49,402 bases of DNA from Candidatus Magasanikiibacteriota bacterium (GCA_030650025.1 JAUSEN010000025.1:64601-114002), one strand, 5' to 3'; counted from the stretch's first letter, positions 35,732 to 45,573 are shown. The notes: generated by a model from the letters alone, not told the origin. Made by a program: numbers and translations.

Positions 35732-38239
35732 TTACCTAATTTCCGCGCCAAATTTTTGTTTAAGCAGATGCTCGGCTTTTTTTACAGCCCCCCCAATCTC
35801 ATTGGCCGCTAGTGTTTTGGCTTGGCTTTCCAGAGTAACGTGATAAGCCAGGCTTTTATAGCCGTGGTTTAATTTACTACCGCTATAAACATCAAATAAT
35901 TCCACGGCCGTGATTAACGGATCGGCATTTTTAAGTAGAGACACAATTTGAGCGTGGGTAATTTCTTGTTTTACAATAAAAGCGAGATCGCGAGTAACTG
36001 CGGGAAAGGGGTTCAGCGGCTTGTAAACAAGAGCTTTTTGAGTCTCAAGAATCAGAGTATCAACCACCGAAAGATTGAGCGCGAAAATAGCCGCGCGGCT
36101 TTCGAGCCCAAGAGCGGCCGCCACAGCGGGGTGGAATTCAAACACCGTGCCAACGACTGTGTTGTCTGTACCAAGGGTCAGCCAGCTGGAGCGCGTGGGG
36201 TGCATCCAAGGGTGGAGGGGTTTAGTTTCGGCCGGAGCATAGCGCCACGGCAAACGCAAGACACTGGACGCGGCCTCGGCCGCGCGTTTCGCTTCCCAAA
36301 ACGGCTCTTCGTTTTTCTTCTCCACAAAAATACTGGTCATTTCTACATCTTGCCGCGGTAATAGATCGCTGCCGCTCGCGGCGGCTCTGACCCCCGGCTC
36401 TTCGGCAATATAGACTTTGCCGATTTCGAACATCTTCAGCTTCTCTGCGAACTCTATATTCTTTACAACATTCTCAAGTAAATTCAAAACAACGTGCCGA
36501 CGCAAAAACGGCTTTTCTTTAGAAAGGGGGTTGTCGAGTTCTAAATACAGGTTCGGATCATCGCCGAGCGCCTCAATTTGGGCACGGCTCACGAACGAAT
36601 AATTATCAGTTTCCGTGTAACCTAAAGTGCCGGCTAGAACAGCGCGTACGGTATTCTCTAAAACGCGCAAAGTATCGGGGAGGGGCAGGGCGCCAGAGCG
36701 CGGCGGCAAAAGACTCGGGATTTTGTCATAACCAAAAATTCGGACAACTTCTTCGACAATGTCTTCGGCGATAGCGATATCTTTGGTGGCGCGCCACGAA
36801 GGAATTCTGACGGATAATTCTTTTTTACCTGCTTTAATAGTAAAGCCAAGATGCTCTAAAATTTTTATAGCCTCGTTAAGGGGGACATCAAACCCCAATT
36901 TTTGGATAAATAAATTTTTGGGAATATTAATGGGCCCGGTCGGCAACCGCGGTTTCCCTAGGCTTACCACTTTACTCGCCACTTTAGCGCCCGGGCAAAG
37001 CTCCAGGGTGAGCGCGACGGCCCGCGCCAGCGAAACTTCGCATAAATTAGGGTCTAAGCTCTTTTCAAAACGAGCCGAGGAATCAGAACGTACTCCGAGG
37101 CGCGTGGATGTCTTACGAATGCTGGCCGCGTCAAAAATCGCGGTTTCAAAAACAATTGTCGTGGTATCATTATTTATCCCGCTCCCCTCTCCACCCATAA
37201 TGCCAGCTAGCGACAGGGCGCGGTCGTGGTTCGCGATAACGCCGTATTCGGGCGAGAGTTTAATTTTTGTGCCATCAAGTAGAACCAGCTCCTCACCGTC
37301 TTTGGCAAACCTAACATTTATTTCTAGGCTATTTTTATTACCCTGCCTACCGGCAGGCAGGAATTCTAAACTCCGCGCATCAAACGCGTGCAAGGGTTTG
37401 CCAAGCTCAAACATTAGCAAATTAGTAATATCAACAATGTTGTTAATCGGTTTTTGGCCAACCGCGAGTAATTTTCTCTGAAGCCACTCGGGGGAAGGGC
37501 CAACTTTTATTCCGGACACGGCCACAAACATTATTTTGGGGCAAAATATCTCACTCTCGACATTTAATTTTATCTTCACGTCCTTACCCTCTTGGATCAC
37601 GGCTGTTTTGTATTCTTTAATATCGCGATTATAAAGCGCGGCCACTTCGCGCGCGAGACCGTAGTGCCCCCACAAATCTGGCCGATTGGAAAGAGACTTG
37701 TTGTCGATTTCTAAAATTGAATCATTTAAACCAAGAACATTCGATAGTGGTGTTCCTGGTTGTAGGGAACGCATATATGCGTTCCCTACCGAAGTACCAA
37801 CATCCAAAATTTCTTTATCATCCTTTTTAGGAAACATTGAACCAAGGCCGATTTCTTCGGCCGCGCAGATCATGCCCTGCGACTCCACGCCACGAATGAT
37901 GGCTTTCTCGAGCACGACTGGCTCGCCCTGCCCATGCCACACCACGCTGGCGCCGATCGGCGCCACCGCGACCCACTGCCCTGGCGCCACATTGCTACCG
38001 CCACAAACGATGGAAAGCTTGGCACCAACATCAACTTCACAAATTTTAAGTTTGTCGGCATTAGGGTGCCGGGCACACTCAATAATTTTGCCGATAATAA
38101 TTTTATCAAGACTCCGGCCTTGGCGCTCCACCTTTTCTACTTCTACCGTGCTCTGTTTTAATTTTTCGGCAACTTCCTCGGCAGTAACCGAATCGGGAAG
38201 ATCGACGAACTGTTTGAGCCAATTGAAAGAAATTAACAT
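35732..38239 (-). CDS. pheT: Phenylalanyl-tRNA synthetase beta subunit (with two in-frame palindromic insertions)
   Basis: SFNWLKQFVDLP, CEVDVGAKLSIVCGGSNVAPGQWVAVAPIGA tRNA-binding domain, NIVDITNLLMFELGKPLHAFDA, B5 and FDX domains. Confidence 0.95.
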   Translation of the reverse strand: MLISFNWLKQFVDLPDSVTAEEVAEKLKQSTVEVEKVERQGRSLDKIIIGKIIECARHPNADKLKICEVDVGAKLSIVCGGSNVAPGQWVAVAPIGASVVWHGQGEPVVLEKAIIRGVESQGMICAAEEIGLGSMFPKKDDKEILDVGTSVGNAYMRSLQPGTPLSNVLGLNDSILEIDNKSLSNRPDLWGHYGLAREVAALYNRDIKEYKTAVIQEGKDVKIKLNVESEIFCPKIMFVAVSGIKVGPSPEWLQRKLLAVGQKPINNIVDITNLLMFELGKPLHAFDARSLEFLPAGRQGNKNSLEINVRFAKDGEELVLLDGTKIKLSPEYGVIANHDRALSLAGIMGGEGSGINNDTTTIVFETAIFDAASIRKTSTRLGVRSDSSARFEKSLDPNLCEVSLARAVALTLELCPGAKVASKVVSLGKPRLPTGPINIPKNLFIQKLGFDVPLNEAIKILEHLGFTIKAGKKELSVRIPSWRATKDIAIAEDIVEEVVRIFGYDKIPSLLPPRSGALPLPDTLRVLENTVRAVLAGTLGYTETDNYSFVSRAQIEALGDDPNLYLELDNPLSKEKPFLRRHVVLNLLENVVKNIEFAEKLKMFEIGKVYIAEEPGVRAAASGSDLLPRQDVEMTSIFVEKKNEEPFWEAKRAAEAASSVLRLPWRYAPAETKPLHPWMHPTRSSWLTLGTDNTVVGTVFEFHPAVAAALGLESRAAIFALNLSVVDTLILETQKALVYKPLNPFPAVTRDLAFIVKQEITHAQIVSLLKNADPLITAVELFDVYSGSKLNHGYKSLAYHVTLESQAKTLAANEIGGAVKKAEHLLKQKFGAEIR
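37342..37361. repeat. CCTGCC...GGCAGG palindromic element inside pheT
   Basis: CCTGCCTACCGGCAGGCAGG, encoding LPAGRQG. Confidence 0.8.
37762..37789. repeat. Perfect 28-bp palindrome inside pheT
   Basis: GTAGGGAACGCATATATGCGTTCCCTAC, encoding VGNAYMRSL. Confidence 0.88.
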
Positions 38240-38243
38240 AGTG

Positions 38244-39296
38244 CTAAAACTGCTCTAAAAATTTAATATTTCCGCTCTCGAGTAGGCGGACGTCCTCGAT
38301 GCCGTATTTGAGCATGACTAAACGCGAGAGCCCGAGGCCAAAAGCAAAACCCTGATATTTAGCCGGGTCAACCCCACCGGCCTTAAGAACATTCGGGTGC
38401 GTCATGCCAGCGCCAAAAATTTCGAGCCAGCCAGAGTTTTTACAAACCCGGCAACCCCGGCCCTTACACAAAAAACAGGTCACTTCGCCGCGCACGCCTG
38501 GCTCCACAAATGGGTAAAACTTCGGTGAAAAACGCATTTTAACTTCGGGGCCGTACAGATGCTTGGCAACGGCTTCTAAAATGCCTTTCAAATGCGCGAA
38601 GGTAATATCGGTGTCGTACATAAAACCTTCGATCTGATATAAGGTGTGCTCGTGGCGAGCGTCAGTGGATTCGTTCCGAAAGCATTTGCCGGGCACGATG
38701 GCCGCGAGCGGCGCGCCGTATTTCTGAAGCGCCCGCACCTGCATGGGGCTCGTATGCGTGCGCATTAGCCAGCCTGCTCCAGCCGGAGCGGCTGGGTCGT
38801 GGCCCTTGATGTAGAATGTGTCCATAATATCGCGCGCCGGGTGGTCGGCGGCGAAATTGAGAGCGCTAAAGTTATAGTAATCACTCTCGAGCTCGGGGCC
38901 GTCTAAAACCATAAACCCGAGCTTGGCAAAAAAATCTTCTAAGTCGCGCCCTACTTGAGTAATGGGGTGAAGATGCCCGGGATCTAAATGGGGTAGGGCT
39001 GGCTCCGTAATATCTAGCCGCTCACCCGCGGCCGCGTTCTCCCAAGCGCTAGCGCTTAACTCGCGGTGGCGCGCGGCCACAGCTGATTCTAAAATAATTT
39101 TAACTTCGTTAGCGAGCGGCCCGATTTCTTTTTTCACTTCTGCCGCCAAATCTTTTAGGCTTTTTAAAATATTGGTGAGTTCACCGTTTTTGCGGCCGAG
39201 CAATTTAATTTCTAAATTGGCTAATTCTAATTTGTCTTTAGCCGCTTTAATGGCCAAAAGCCCTTCGGTTTTGAGTTGTTGTAAATCTATGGTCAT
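38244..39296 (-). CDS. pheS: Phenylalanyl-tRNA synthetase alpha subunit
   Basis: HPITQVGRDLEDFFAKLGF, RTHTSPMQVRAL, GKCFRNESTDARHEHTLYQIEG, FAFGLGLSRLVMLKYGIEDVR. Confidence 0.96.
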   Translation of the reverse strand: MTIDLQQLKTEGLLAIKAAKDKLELANLEIKLLGRKNGELTNILKSLKDLAAEVKKEIGPLANEVKIILESAVAARHRELSASAWENAAAGERLDITEPALPHLDPGHLHPITQVGRDLEDFFAKLGFMVLDGPELESDYYNFSALNFAADHPARDIMDTFYIKGHDPAAPAGAGWLMRTHTSPMQVRALQKYGAPLAAIVPGKCFRNESTDARHEHTLYQIEGFMYDTDITFAHLKGILEAVAKHLYGPEVKMRFSPKFYPFVEPGVRGEVTCFLCKGRGCRVCKNSGWLEIFGAGMTHPNVLKAGGVDPAKYQGFAFGLGLSRLVMLKYGIEDVRLLESGNIKFLEQF

Positions 39297-39301
39297 AAAA
39301 A

Positions 39302-39778
39302 TTACCAGGCCAAGGCGCCGGCTGTTAAATAGTCATCCGAAAGCCCGGACATAATAGCAGTTTCATAAATTTCTTGGTCCGCCGGATCTTTGAGGAGCGC
39401 GCCAACGCCAGCCATTATTTTGCGCGCCAGGGACTCTTGCATGGCCGCGGTGCCTTCAGACGCTATTTTAATAATTAAATTAAGGCGTTCGTTGGCGGTA
39501 AGCAGGCGGCTGTTTGCTCCCACAAAAGCGCTGTCAAAAGCCAGCTTCACTATATTCTTAATAACAACCGGCAAAATGTATTTAGCCTTGTCGTCGTCAA
39601 TTTTTTCTTGGTTCTCAAATGAATATTTAAGAATGTACTCGGCTGTTCGGCTAATAAATTTTTCCATGTCGGCTCTGGGGTAAACAACATCGGCGCTACG
39701 AGCGTTGGCTACAGCCGCGGTTTGTTCGGCGCTTAGCGGCTGGCCGCTGGTGAAAGCAAATTTTTTCTCGGCCATCAT
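39302..39778 (-). CDS. Hypothetical protein
   Basis: 158-aa ORF in operon with pheS and the M50 protease. Confidence 0.6.
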   Translation of the reverse strand: MMAEKKFAFTSGQPLSAEQTAAVANARSADVVYPRADMEKFISRTAEYILKYSFENQEKIDDDKAKYILPVVIKNIVKLAFDSAFVGANSRLLTANERLNLIIKIASEGTAAMQESLARKIMAGVGALLKDPADQEIYETAIMSGLSDDYLTAGALAW

Positions 39779-39782
39779 AATA

Positions 39783-40961
39783 TTATTTAAACTGATTGAC
39801 CAAAGCGCCGACGAGAGGGCTTAAGTCTTTAATGGTAACAGCCACAACCAAAACCAATAAAAGCGCGAAACCAATCGAATGGGCAATTTGTTCGGCGCGC
39901 ACCGAAACTCCGCGACGAAATATTTTGTTAATAATTATAAAAAACAGGCGGCCGCCATCTAAAGCGGGAATGGGCAAAATATTTAAAACTGCCAAGTTAA
40001 GCGAGAGCATGGCCATAAACTGAAGAAGAAAGTTAAACCCGAGGCGCGCGGCCTCGCCAGTCATCACCGCGACCCCAACTGGCCCCGCCACGCTCCCGCC
40101 AATAGAAGCGCTCGTAAAGACGCCGGCGATAAGCAAATAAAAGGCGCGGAAAATTTCTTTGATAAAAATGCCCGCGGAAATAAAGCCGTGATAAATTGCC
40201 AAATGCCAGGGATATTTGAGAGTGCCGATTTCGGCAATGGCGACGCCGATGCCCGCGCGATTAATTTCAGGGTAGAAAATGGGCGTAATGTCTTTAGTAA
40301 ATTTAACCCTGTCTCGCAAAATATTAATTTTAACTATTTGCCCGGAATGTAAAGCCAGATAATCTTGCATGGTCGCGAGGCGCGGCGCCGCGGCCTCGCC
40401 GACCGATTCCACAATATCCCCACCGGCTAAGCCAGCCTGCTCGGCCGGAGAACCAGGCAAGACCTGCAAAATATGAACGCGCACATTTTGAGCGTAAGCA
40501 CCGGTAGCTTCGCCGAGAGCGGCCGGAGCGCCTAGATAATAACCAAGGCTCAAAAAAACCACCGCCAGTAGAAAATTCATCACCACTCCGGCTACTATCA
40601 CCGAGGCTTTTTGCCAGGCGGCTTTGGCGGAAAAACTGTCCGGATCGTTCTTGGCGGCGCCGTCCTCGCCCTTAATTTTTACAAAACCGCCGAGCGGCAA
40701 CCAATTAATTGAATAGAGAGTGCCGGGTTGCTTTTCAGTATCTTTAATCTCGTTTTGAATAGCGCGCCGCCCCCAAACAAAATGCCAGCGTTTCTCGCCA
40801 GTAGAATACTTAACGCGCCGAATACCAAAAATACGCGGCGGAAAGCCAAAGCCGAATTCGTCTACTTTAATACCACACTTCCGAGCAACAATAAAATGGC
40901 CAAATTCGTGGCTTAAAACCAAAACTGCCAAAACAGCGATAAAAATTAAAAAAGTAAACAT
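39783..40961 (-). CDS. rseP: Site-2 metalloprotease, M50 family (RseP-like) with PDZ domain
   Basis: VLSHEFGHFIVARKCGI HExxH, PLGGFVKIKGED, LNILPIPALDGGR. Confidence 0.92.
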   Translation of the reverse strand: MFTFLIFIAVLAVLVLSHEFGHFIVARKCGIKVDEFGFGFPPRIFGIRRVKYSTGEKRWHFVWGRRAIQNEIKDTEKQPGTLYSINWLPLGGFVKIKGEDGAAKNDPDSFSAKAAWQKASVIVAGVVMNFLLAVVFLSLGYYLGAPAALGEATGAYAQNVRVHILQVLPGSPAEQAGLAGGDIVESVGEAAAPRLATMQDYLALHSGQIVKINILRDRVKFTKDITPIFYPEINRAGIGVAIAEIGTLKYPWHLAIYHGFISAGIFIKEIFRAFYLLIAGVFTSASIGGSVAGPVGVAVMTGEAARLGFNFLLQFMAMLSLNLAVLNILPIPALDGGRLFFIIINKIFRRGVSVRAEQIAHSIGFALLLVLVVAVTIKDLSPLVGALVNQFK

Positions 40962-41041
40962 GGCTTGCTAAATTTACCACTTAATTATATACTAACCTCA
41001 CAAAAAAGCAACCTCGAATATAATTTATTTAAAAAATACAT

Positions 41042-41611
41042 ATGAGCACAACTGCAATCGTAATTATTGCCATTTTGGCTTTAGGGGCGCTATTTTTAGT
41101 AGCCATGTACAACGGCCTGATTCGCTCGCGCAACCGCGTGGACGAAGCGTACAGCGATATTGACGTTCAGCTAAAGCGCCGCTATGATTTGATTCCCAAT
41201 TTGGTGGAAACGGTCAAAGGCTATATGACCCATGAAAGAGAAACGCTCGTGAAGCTGACTGAAGCCCGGACTAGCGCCATGAGCGCGCACGACAACCCCA
41301 ACGCCACTTTGGCACAGCGCGAAGCAGCCGAGAATATGCTTTCGGGCACCCTGAAGACTTTGTTTGCCGTGACGGAAAATTACCCAGAGCTCAAAGCCAG
41401 CCAGAATTTTTTGCAACTTCAGGACGAAATTAGCGATACGGAGAATAAAATCCAGGCCAGTCGCAGATTTTACAATGGCAACGTGCGCGACTTTAACACC
41501 AAAATCCAGGTCTTCCCGACTAGTATTTTTGCCGGAATGCTAAATTTTAAAGCTTACGAATTCTTCCAAGCAACGGAAGCGGAAAAACAAAACGTGGCGG
41601 TGAAATTTTAA
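41042..41611 (+). CDS. lemA: LemA family protein
   Basis: YNGLIRSRNRVDEAYSDIDVQLKRRYDLIPNLVETVKGYMTHE, IQASRRFYNGNVRDFNTKIQVFPTSIFA. Confidence 0.94.
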   Translation: MSTTAIVIIAILALGALFLVAMYNGLIRSRNRVDEAYSDIDVQLKRRYDLIPNLVETVKGYMTHERETLVKLTEARTSAMSAHDNPNATLAQREAAENMLSGTLKTLFAVTENYPELKASQNFLQLQDEISDTENKIQASRRFYNGNVRDFNTKIQVFPTSIFAGMLNFKAYEFFQATEAEKQNVAVKF

Positions 41612-41614
41612 TGT

Positions 41615-42916
41615 ATGCCGTTTGGTGAGACCGACCGCTCTCCTGCAAAAACCCCCGGGAGAGGTTCGACCCGAAGGGAGTTTTTGGTTGCGCTTGGATT
41701 AACGACAGCCGCAGCGGCCGGCGTCCAAACTACCGGAGCGATGGAACGATTCGCTGATTGGCTGGGCGCGCGTGAAAAAACGGGATTAAAAGAAAAAATT
41801 GAAGAAGAAAAAATCAAATTGCGTGAACTGATCACTCAGGGCATTGAAAATGCCAACTGGGTAAAACCGGCAATCGTCCGTCAAAATCAGCTCGTTGACG
41901 AACTAAGGACGCTTAAAAAAGACGCGCCAGAATACCAAAAACTGGATACCGAGGAGGACACACTACATTATCGCTTAAGGCAACTCACCTTTTACCGCGG
42001 CGGCCAAGGGGAGAAGCCGTTGCAAGAAGCGAACAAATACGCTGATCAACTAATGAAAAACGAAACTGCTTTGGCGGCACTCGCAGCTGCACGGGTGCTT
42101 CTGCGAGAAAAATCTGGTGGTTTGGGCAGGCGGCCGGCCGAATTAACCTATTGGCATAATTGCGCCTTGGCTTATTTAAAAATGGCAAAGCTTAGCGCGC
42201 AAGATACTGACGCAAAAGTTGAGGAGCTGTGTAAATATGCAGACGAAAACGACCTTGATTTAAGCGAAGTCCAATTTGAAAAAATTTTATACTACTTAAT
42301 TGACGACGGATTTGATCTGGGACTCAATGCAAAAAAAATGTCTCGCCAGCTCGACCGGCTACGTCCAGATTGGCAAAAATTTCCAGCCACTCACGTCAAC
42401 AAAGAATGCTACTCACACTACAATGACCTCTCGACTTTAGACGTGTTTGAGCGCAACCGTTTGCGAGTAGTTGCCATGCAGATGAGCGATCCGCAATTTG
42501 TACGCGCGATGTTTGCCGGGCGTGATGCAGATCTCATGAATTATACAACAGAGTTCGGCGGGGTCATCCCTTTACAACAAGATGGACATCAGCCATCTTT
42601 GCTAGCCACCAAACGAGTTGAGGGGAACGAAAGCTATGCCCCCACCAACGAAGGCTCTATCCGGGGGTTCGCCGGAGCAGCCAGCTTTCATTATCATGCG
42701 ACCACAGTCGAGGAAGATATAGCGGCCCACGGGCCATCCGGGGCGGATTTTGCTTATTTTTTTCCAGGTGTTGTTTTTTCTTCAGCAGACAAAGATACTG
42801 TAGTAGTCCATTTCTATGTTGGCAAAGGACGAGACCACTGGGGCGGTAATTTTGAACACAAAAGTGATGTCGTTTGCTTGGGTCAAATTAAGCGCCCGCC
42901 AGATTTTAAAAAATAA
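41615..42916 (+). CDS. Hypothetical protein with twin-arginine-like signal
   Basis: STRREFLVALGLTTAAAAG N-terminus; 433 aa. Confidence 0.65.
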   Translation: MPFGETDRSPAKTPGRGSTRREFLVALGLTTAAAAGVQTTGAMERFADWLGAREKTGLKEKIEEEKIKLRELITQGIENANWVKPAIVRQNQLVDELRTLKKDAPEYQKLDTEEDTLHYRLRQLTFYRGGQGEKPLQEANKYADQLMKNETALAALAAARVLLREKSGGLGRRPAELTYWHNCALAYLKMAKLSAQDTDAKVEELCKYADENDLDLSEVQFEKILYYLIDDGFDLGLNAKKMSRQLDRLRPDWQKFPATHVNKECYSHYNDLSTLDVFERNRLRVVAMQMSDPQFVRAMFAGRDADLMNYTTEFGGVIPLQQDGHQPSLLATKRVEGNESYAPTNEGSIRGFAGAASFHYHATTVEEDIAAHGPSGADFAYFFPGVVFSSADKDTVVVHFYVGKGRDHWGGNFEHKSDVVCLGQIKRPPDFKK

Positions 42917-42921
42917 TTTTT

Positions 42922-42966
42922 ATGTATTCACAAATCGCTAGCAACAAACGCCGCCCCCATTATTGA
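42922..42966 (+). pseudogene. Vestigial htpX 5' end
   Basis: ATG reads MYSQIASNKRRPHY*, near-identical to the htpX start MYSQITANKRKS at 43779. Confidence 0.65.
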
Positions 42967-43023
42967 CTCTTAACAAAAATATTGTTACTGTAGCAGTATA
43001 AAATCTGTTTAACTTTACTCTCT

Positions 43024-43251
43024 ATGAAACAACAATTCACTGCTGTCTACCAAAAAAAAGGTAAGTGGTACCTGGGCTGGGTGGAAGAAATAAGTGGCGT
43101 TAACACCCAAGGCAAAACATTGGCCGAAGCGCGAGCGAATCTTCAGGAAGCGTTGGGTTTAATTTTGGATGTTAACCAGCTGCTTTTAAAACGAGAAACC
43201 GGAACTACTCAAAAAACTATCCGCGAATCGCTGATTCTGCAAAGGGTATGA
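43024..43251 (+). CDS. hicB: HicB family antitoxin
   Basis: FTAVYQKKGKWYLGWVEEISGVNTQGKTLAEARANLQEALGLIL. Confidence 0.85.
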   Translation: MKQQFTAVYQKKGKWYLGWVEEISGVNTQGKTLAEARANLQEALGLILDVNQLLLKRETGTTQKTIRESLILQRV

Positions 43252-43418
43252 AGCGGAATGATTTAATACGGCACCTGCTTAAATGTGGCTGCGCATTTAT
43301 TCGCGAAGGCGCCAACCACAGCGTATTTTTTAATCCCCTGCTCCGCAAAACTTCCACCGTGCCAAGGCATAATGAAATAGAAAATTTTTTAGGAGTTAAG
43401 TTAATAGAAAAAAAGTAA
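43248..43418 (+). CDS. hicA: HicA-like toxin (56 aa), missing from the ORF track
   Basis: ATGA overlap with hicB; MKRNDLIRHLLKCGCAFIREGANHSVFFNPLLRKTSTVPRHNEIENFLGVKLIEKK*. Confidence 0.82.
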   Translation: MKRNDLIRHLLKCGCAFIREGANHSVFFNPLLRKTSTVPRHNEIENFLGVKLIEKK

Positions 43419-43422
43419 AACT

Positions 43423-43776
43423 ATGTCATTGAAACGCTTAAGAGGGTTTTTCAAAAAAGTTCCAGGCGCGGCGAGCGAAGCGCCTCTGGCGGAAGAAACC
43501 GCTAAGACTGTAATTTCGCTGGGGTTATCGGAAACTCTCCAACGCGGTTTTTTTCCTCAACCACTAAAACACCTCGGTAAAAAGGCGCGCCCGCAATCAT
43601 TAATTTTTGACCTTACTGACTTAGGTAAGTTGCATTTTGATGCCGTGCGATCCGAACAGTTTACCACTGATTATCATAGCGGCCCTGATGAGCTTTTGGT
43701 ATGGACCGCTGAAGATAAATTCCGGGGTTTAGTTTTTGATAACCGCTACCGCTATCAAGGCCCCTGGAATAAATAA
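43423..43776 (+). CDS. Hypothetical protein
   Basis: 117-aa ORF between hicA and htpX. Confidence 0.55.
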   Translation: MSLKRLRGFFKKVPGAASEAPLAEETAKTVISLGLSETLQRGFFPQPLKHLGKKARPQSLIFDLTDLGKLHFDAVRSEQFTTDYHSGPDELLVWTAEDKFRGLVFDNRYRYQGPWNK

Positions 43777-43778
43777 TT

Positions 43779-44675
43779 ATGTACTCCCAAATTACCGCCA
43801 ATAAACGCAAGTCCGTAGTGCTGATGATGATTTTTATCGCTATCATCATTGGCCTCGGATATGTATTTAGCTACGCCCAAGGCGATACGACTTACGCGGG
43901 GGTTTGGTTCGCGATTATATTTTCGCTATTCTCTACTTCGATATCATATTTTAGCGGCGATAAAATCGCTTTGTGGACCAGCGGAGCCAAACCAGTCAAG
44001 CGGGAGGAAAATTTGTATTTATACCGGATGATCGAAAATTTATGCATCGCTCAAGGTGTAAAGACTATTCCAAAAATTTATGTAATGGAGGATGCCGCCA
44101 TCAACGCCTTTGCCACCGGAAGGAACCCGGCGCACGCGAGTATCGCGGTAACGCGAGGAGCCTTGGAAAAACTAGAGAATGAGGAACTAGAAGGCGTGTT
44201 GGCGCATGAACTCTCGCACATTACTAATTATGATATTAGATTTATGATGCTGGTGGCAGTCTTAGTCGGTTCGATTTCGATATTAGCCAATATATTTTTA
44301 CGCTCGCGCTTTATGTTCGGAGGCCGACGTGATAGCAACAGTGGCGGTGGCCAACTCGGAGCGATTTTTATGATTATCGGCATTATTCTCGCTATTCTCT
44401 CGCCCATTATCGCTGAACTGATTAAGCTGGCAATATCCCGCCGGCGCGAATATTTGGCCGATGCCTCGGGAGCGCTCTTAACGCGCTACCCCGAAGGGCT
44501 GGCCAAAGCCTTAGAAAAAATCGCGCAAGAAAATATGCCGCTTAAGACTGCCTCGGACGCCACCGCCCATCTGTTTATCTCTAACCCTTTTGGGGGTAAA
44601 AAACTGCACACCCTATTTTCCTCGCATCCGCCGGTAGCGGAACGCGTTAAACGATTGCGAGAGATGGGGGTGTAA
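43779..44675 (+). CDS. htpX: M48 family metalloprotease HtpX
   Basis: LEGVLAHELSHITNYDIR HExxH, REYLADASGALLTRYP, FSSHPPVAERVKRL. Confidence 0.95.
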   Translation: MYSQITANKRKSVVLMMIFIAIIIGLGYVFSYAQGDTTYAGVWFAIIFSLFSTSISYFSGDKIALWTSGAKPVKREENLYLYRMIENLCIAQGVKTIPKIYVMEDAAINAFATGRNPAHASIAVTRGALEKLENEELEGVLAHELSHITNYDIRFMMLVAVLVGSISILANIFLRSRFMFGGRRDSNSGGGQLGAIFMIIGIILAILSPIIAELIKLAISRRREYLADASGALLTRYPEGLAKALEKIAQENMPLKTASDATAHLFISNPFGGKKLHTLFSSHPPVAERVKRLREMGV

Positions 44676-44711
44676 AATTCTGTCTTTTAATTAACTCTAC
44701 TAACTAATTAT

Positions 44712-45131
44712 ATGAGCGTAGGAGTTCCCGACGTGAGAATCACTATAATAGTAATGCTGCGAATTTTCATTGCATTCTTAATACATATTATACCCATTGG
44801 AAAGGCGCTGAGACAAATAATTAACAGAAAGGATTTAAAACACAATCGCAGATTTTGGATAATATCGTTGCTCGCTCCCTTAATCATCGGGCTATTTGGG
44901 CTATATGCGTCTTGGGCTTGGTATGCGTCTTGGGCGGAGTGGCTGGTGCTAGGTCTTCCGCTTGCTCTGGTGGTAGCCATTGCTTATTTTATAATTGAAC
45001 GGGGTGGCAAACGAATGATCAGTAAGATTATTCTTATTGCTATTTTGTTTGCAATCTTTTATTTTGGCTCCGCATATTTGGCAAGATACTTTATAAATAA
45101 TCTTCTTCCAACTCAACAACAAGTAGACTAA
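44712..45131 (+). CDS. Hypothetical polytopic membrane protein
   Basis: 139 aa with several hydrophobic segments. Confidence 0.55.
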   Translation: MSVGVPDVRITIIVMLRIFIAFLIHIIPIGKALRQIINRKDLKHNRRFWIISLLAPLIIGLFGLYASWAWYASWAEWLVLGLPLALVVAIAYFIIERGGKRMISKIILIAILFAIFYFGSAYLARYFINNLLPTQQQVD

Positions 45132-45256
45132 GCAAAAAAACTGCCAAAAGAAAAATGTTTTTGCTGGGACGACTTAAATAATTTTTGTGTTCCACTGGTG
45201 GACTGTAGTTAACACCCGATAACTAATTACATTCCCGTCAAGCGTCTATTGTGGAT

Positions 45257-45288
45257 AACCAAACCACGCCGCTAGGCGCGGTTTGGTT
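45257..45288. repeat. Hairpin AACCAAACC-a-CGCC-gcta-GGCG-c-GGTTTGGTT
   Basis: 9+4 bp inverted repeat. Confidence 0.7.
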
Positions 45289-45348
45289 TAATCATATAGT
45301 CAACAGAGGACGACTGTTTGTCCAAACCGAGTAAATGACACCGCTTTG

Positions 45349-45366
45349 GCTTCGCTCGAAATGACA
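45349..45366. repeat. Half copy of the TGTCATT/AATGACA element
   Basis: gcttcgctcgaaatgaca matches one end of the full copies. Confidence 0.6.
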
Positions 45367-45385
45367 AAAACCAACGTTTCGTAAT

Positions 45386-45562
45386 TTAAAGAATTTCTTT
45401 AATTAACGTGGTCTTGCCCACTTGCCTGGCGCCGTAGAGAATAACTACTTTCCCCTTAAAAAGTACTGCCTCAATTTTTGGCGCCGAATTATGCACAGCC
45501 GAGAACAACAAAATTACATCAGAAAACCGCATCTGTTTGACTAAAATCATGGCGCCTGGCAT
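45386..45562 (-). pseudogene. Truncated P-loop ATPase N-terminus
   Basis: MPGAMILVKQMRFSDVILLFSAVHNSAPKIEAVLFKGKVVILYGARQVGKTTLIKEIL*: ends immediately after Walker A. Confidence 0.65.
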
Positions 45563-45573
45563 ACTTTAACCTT

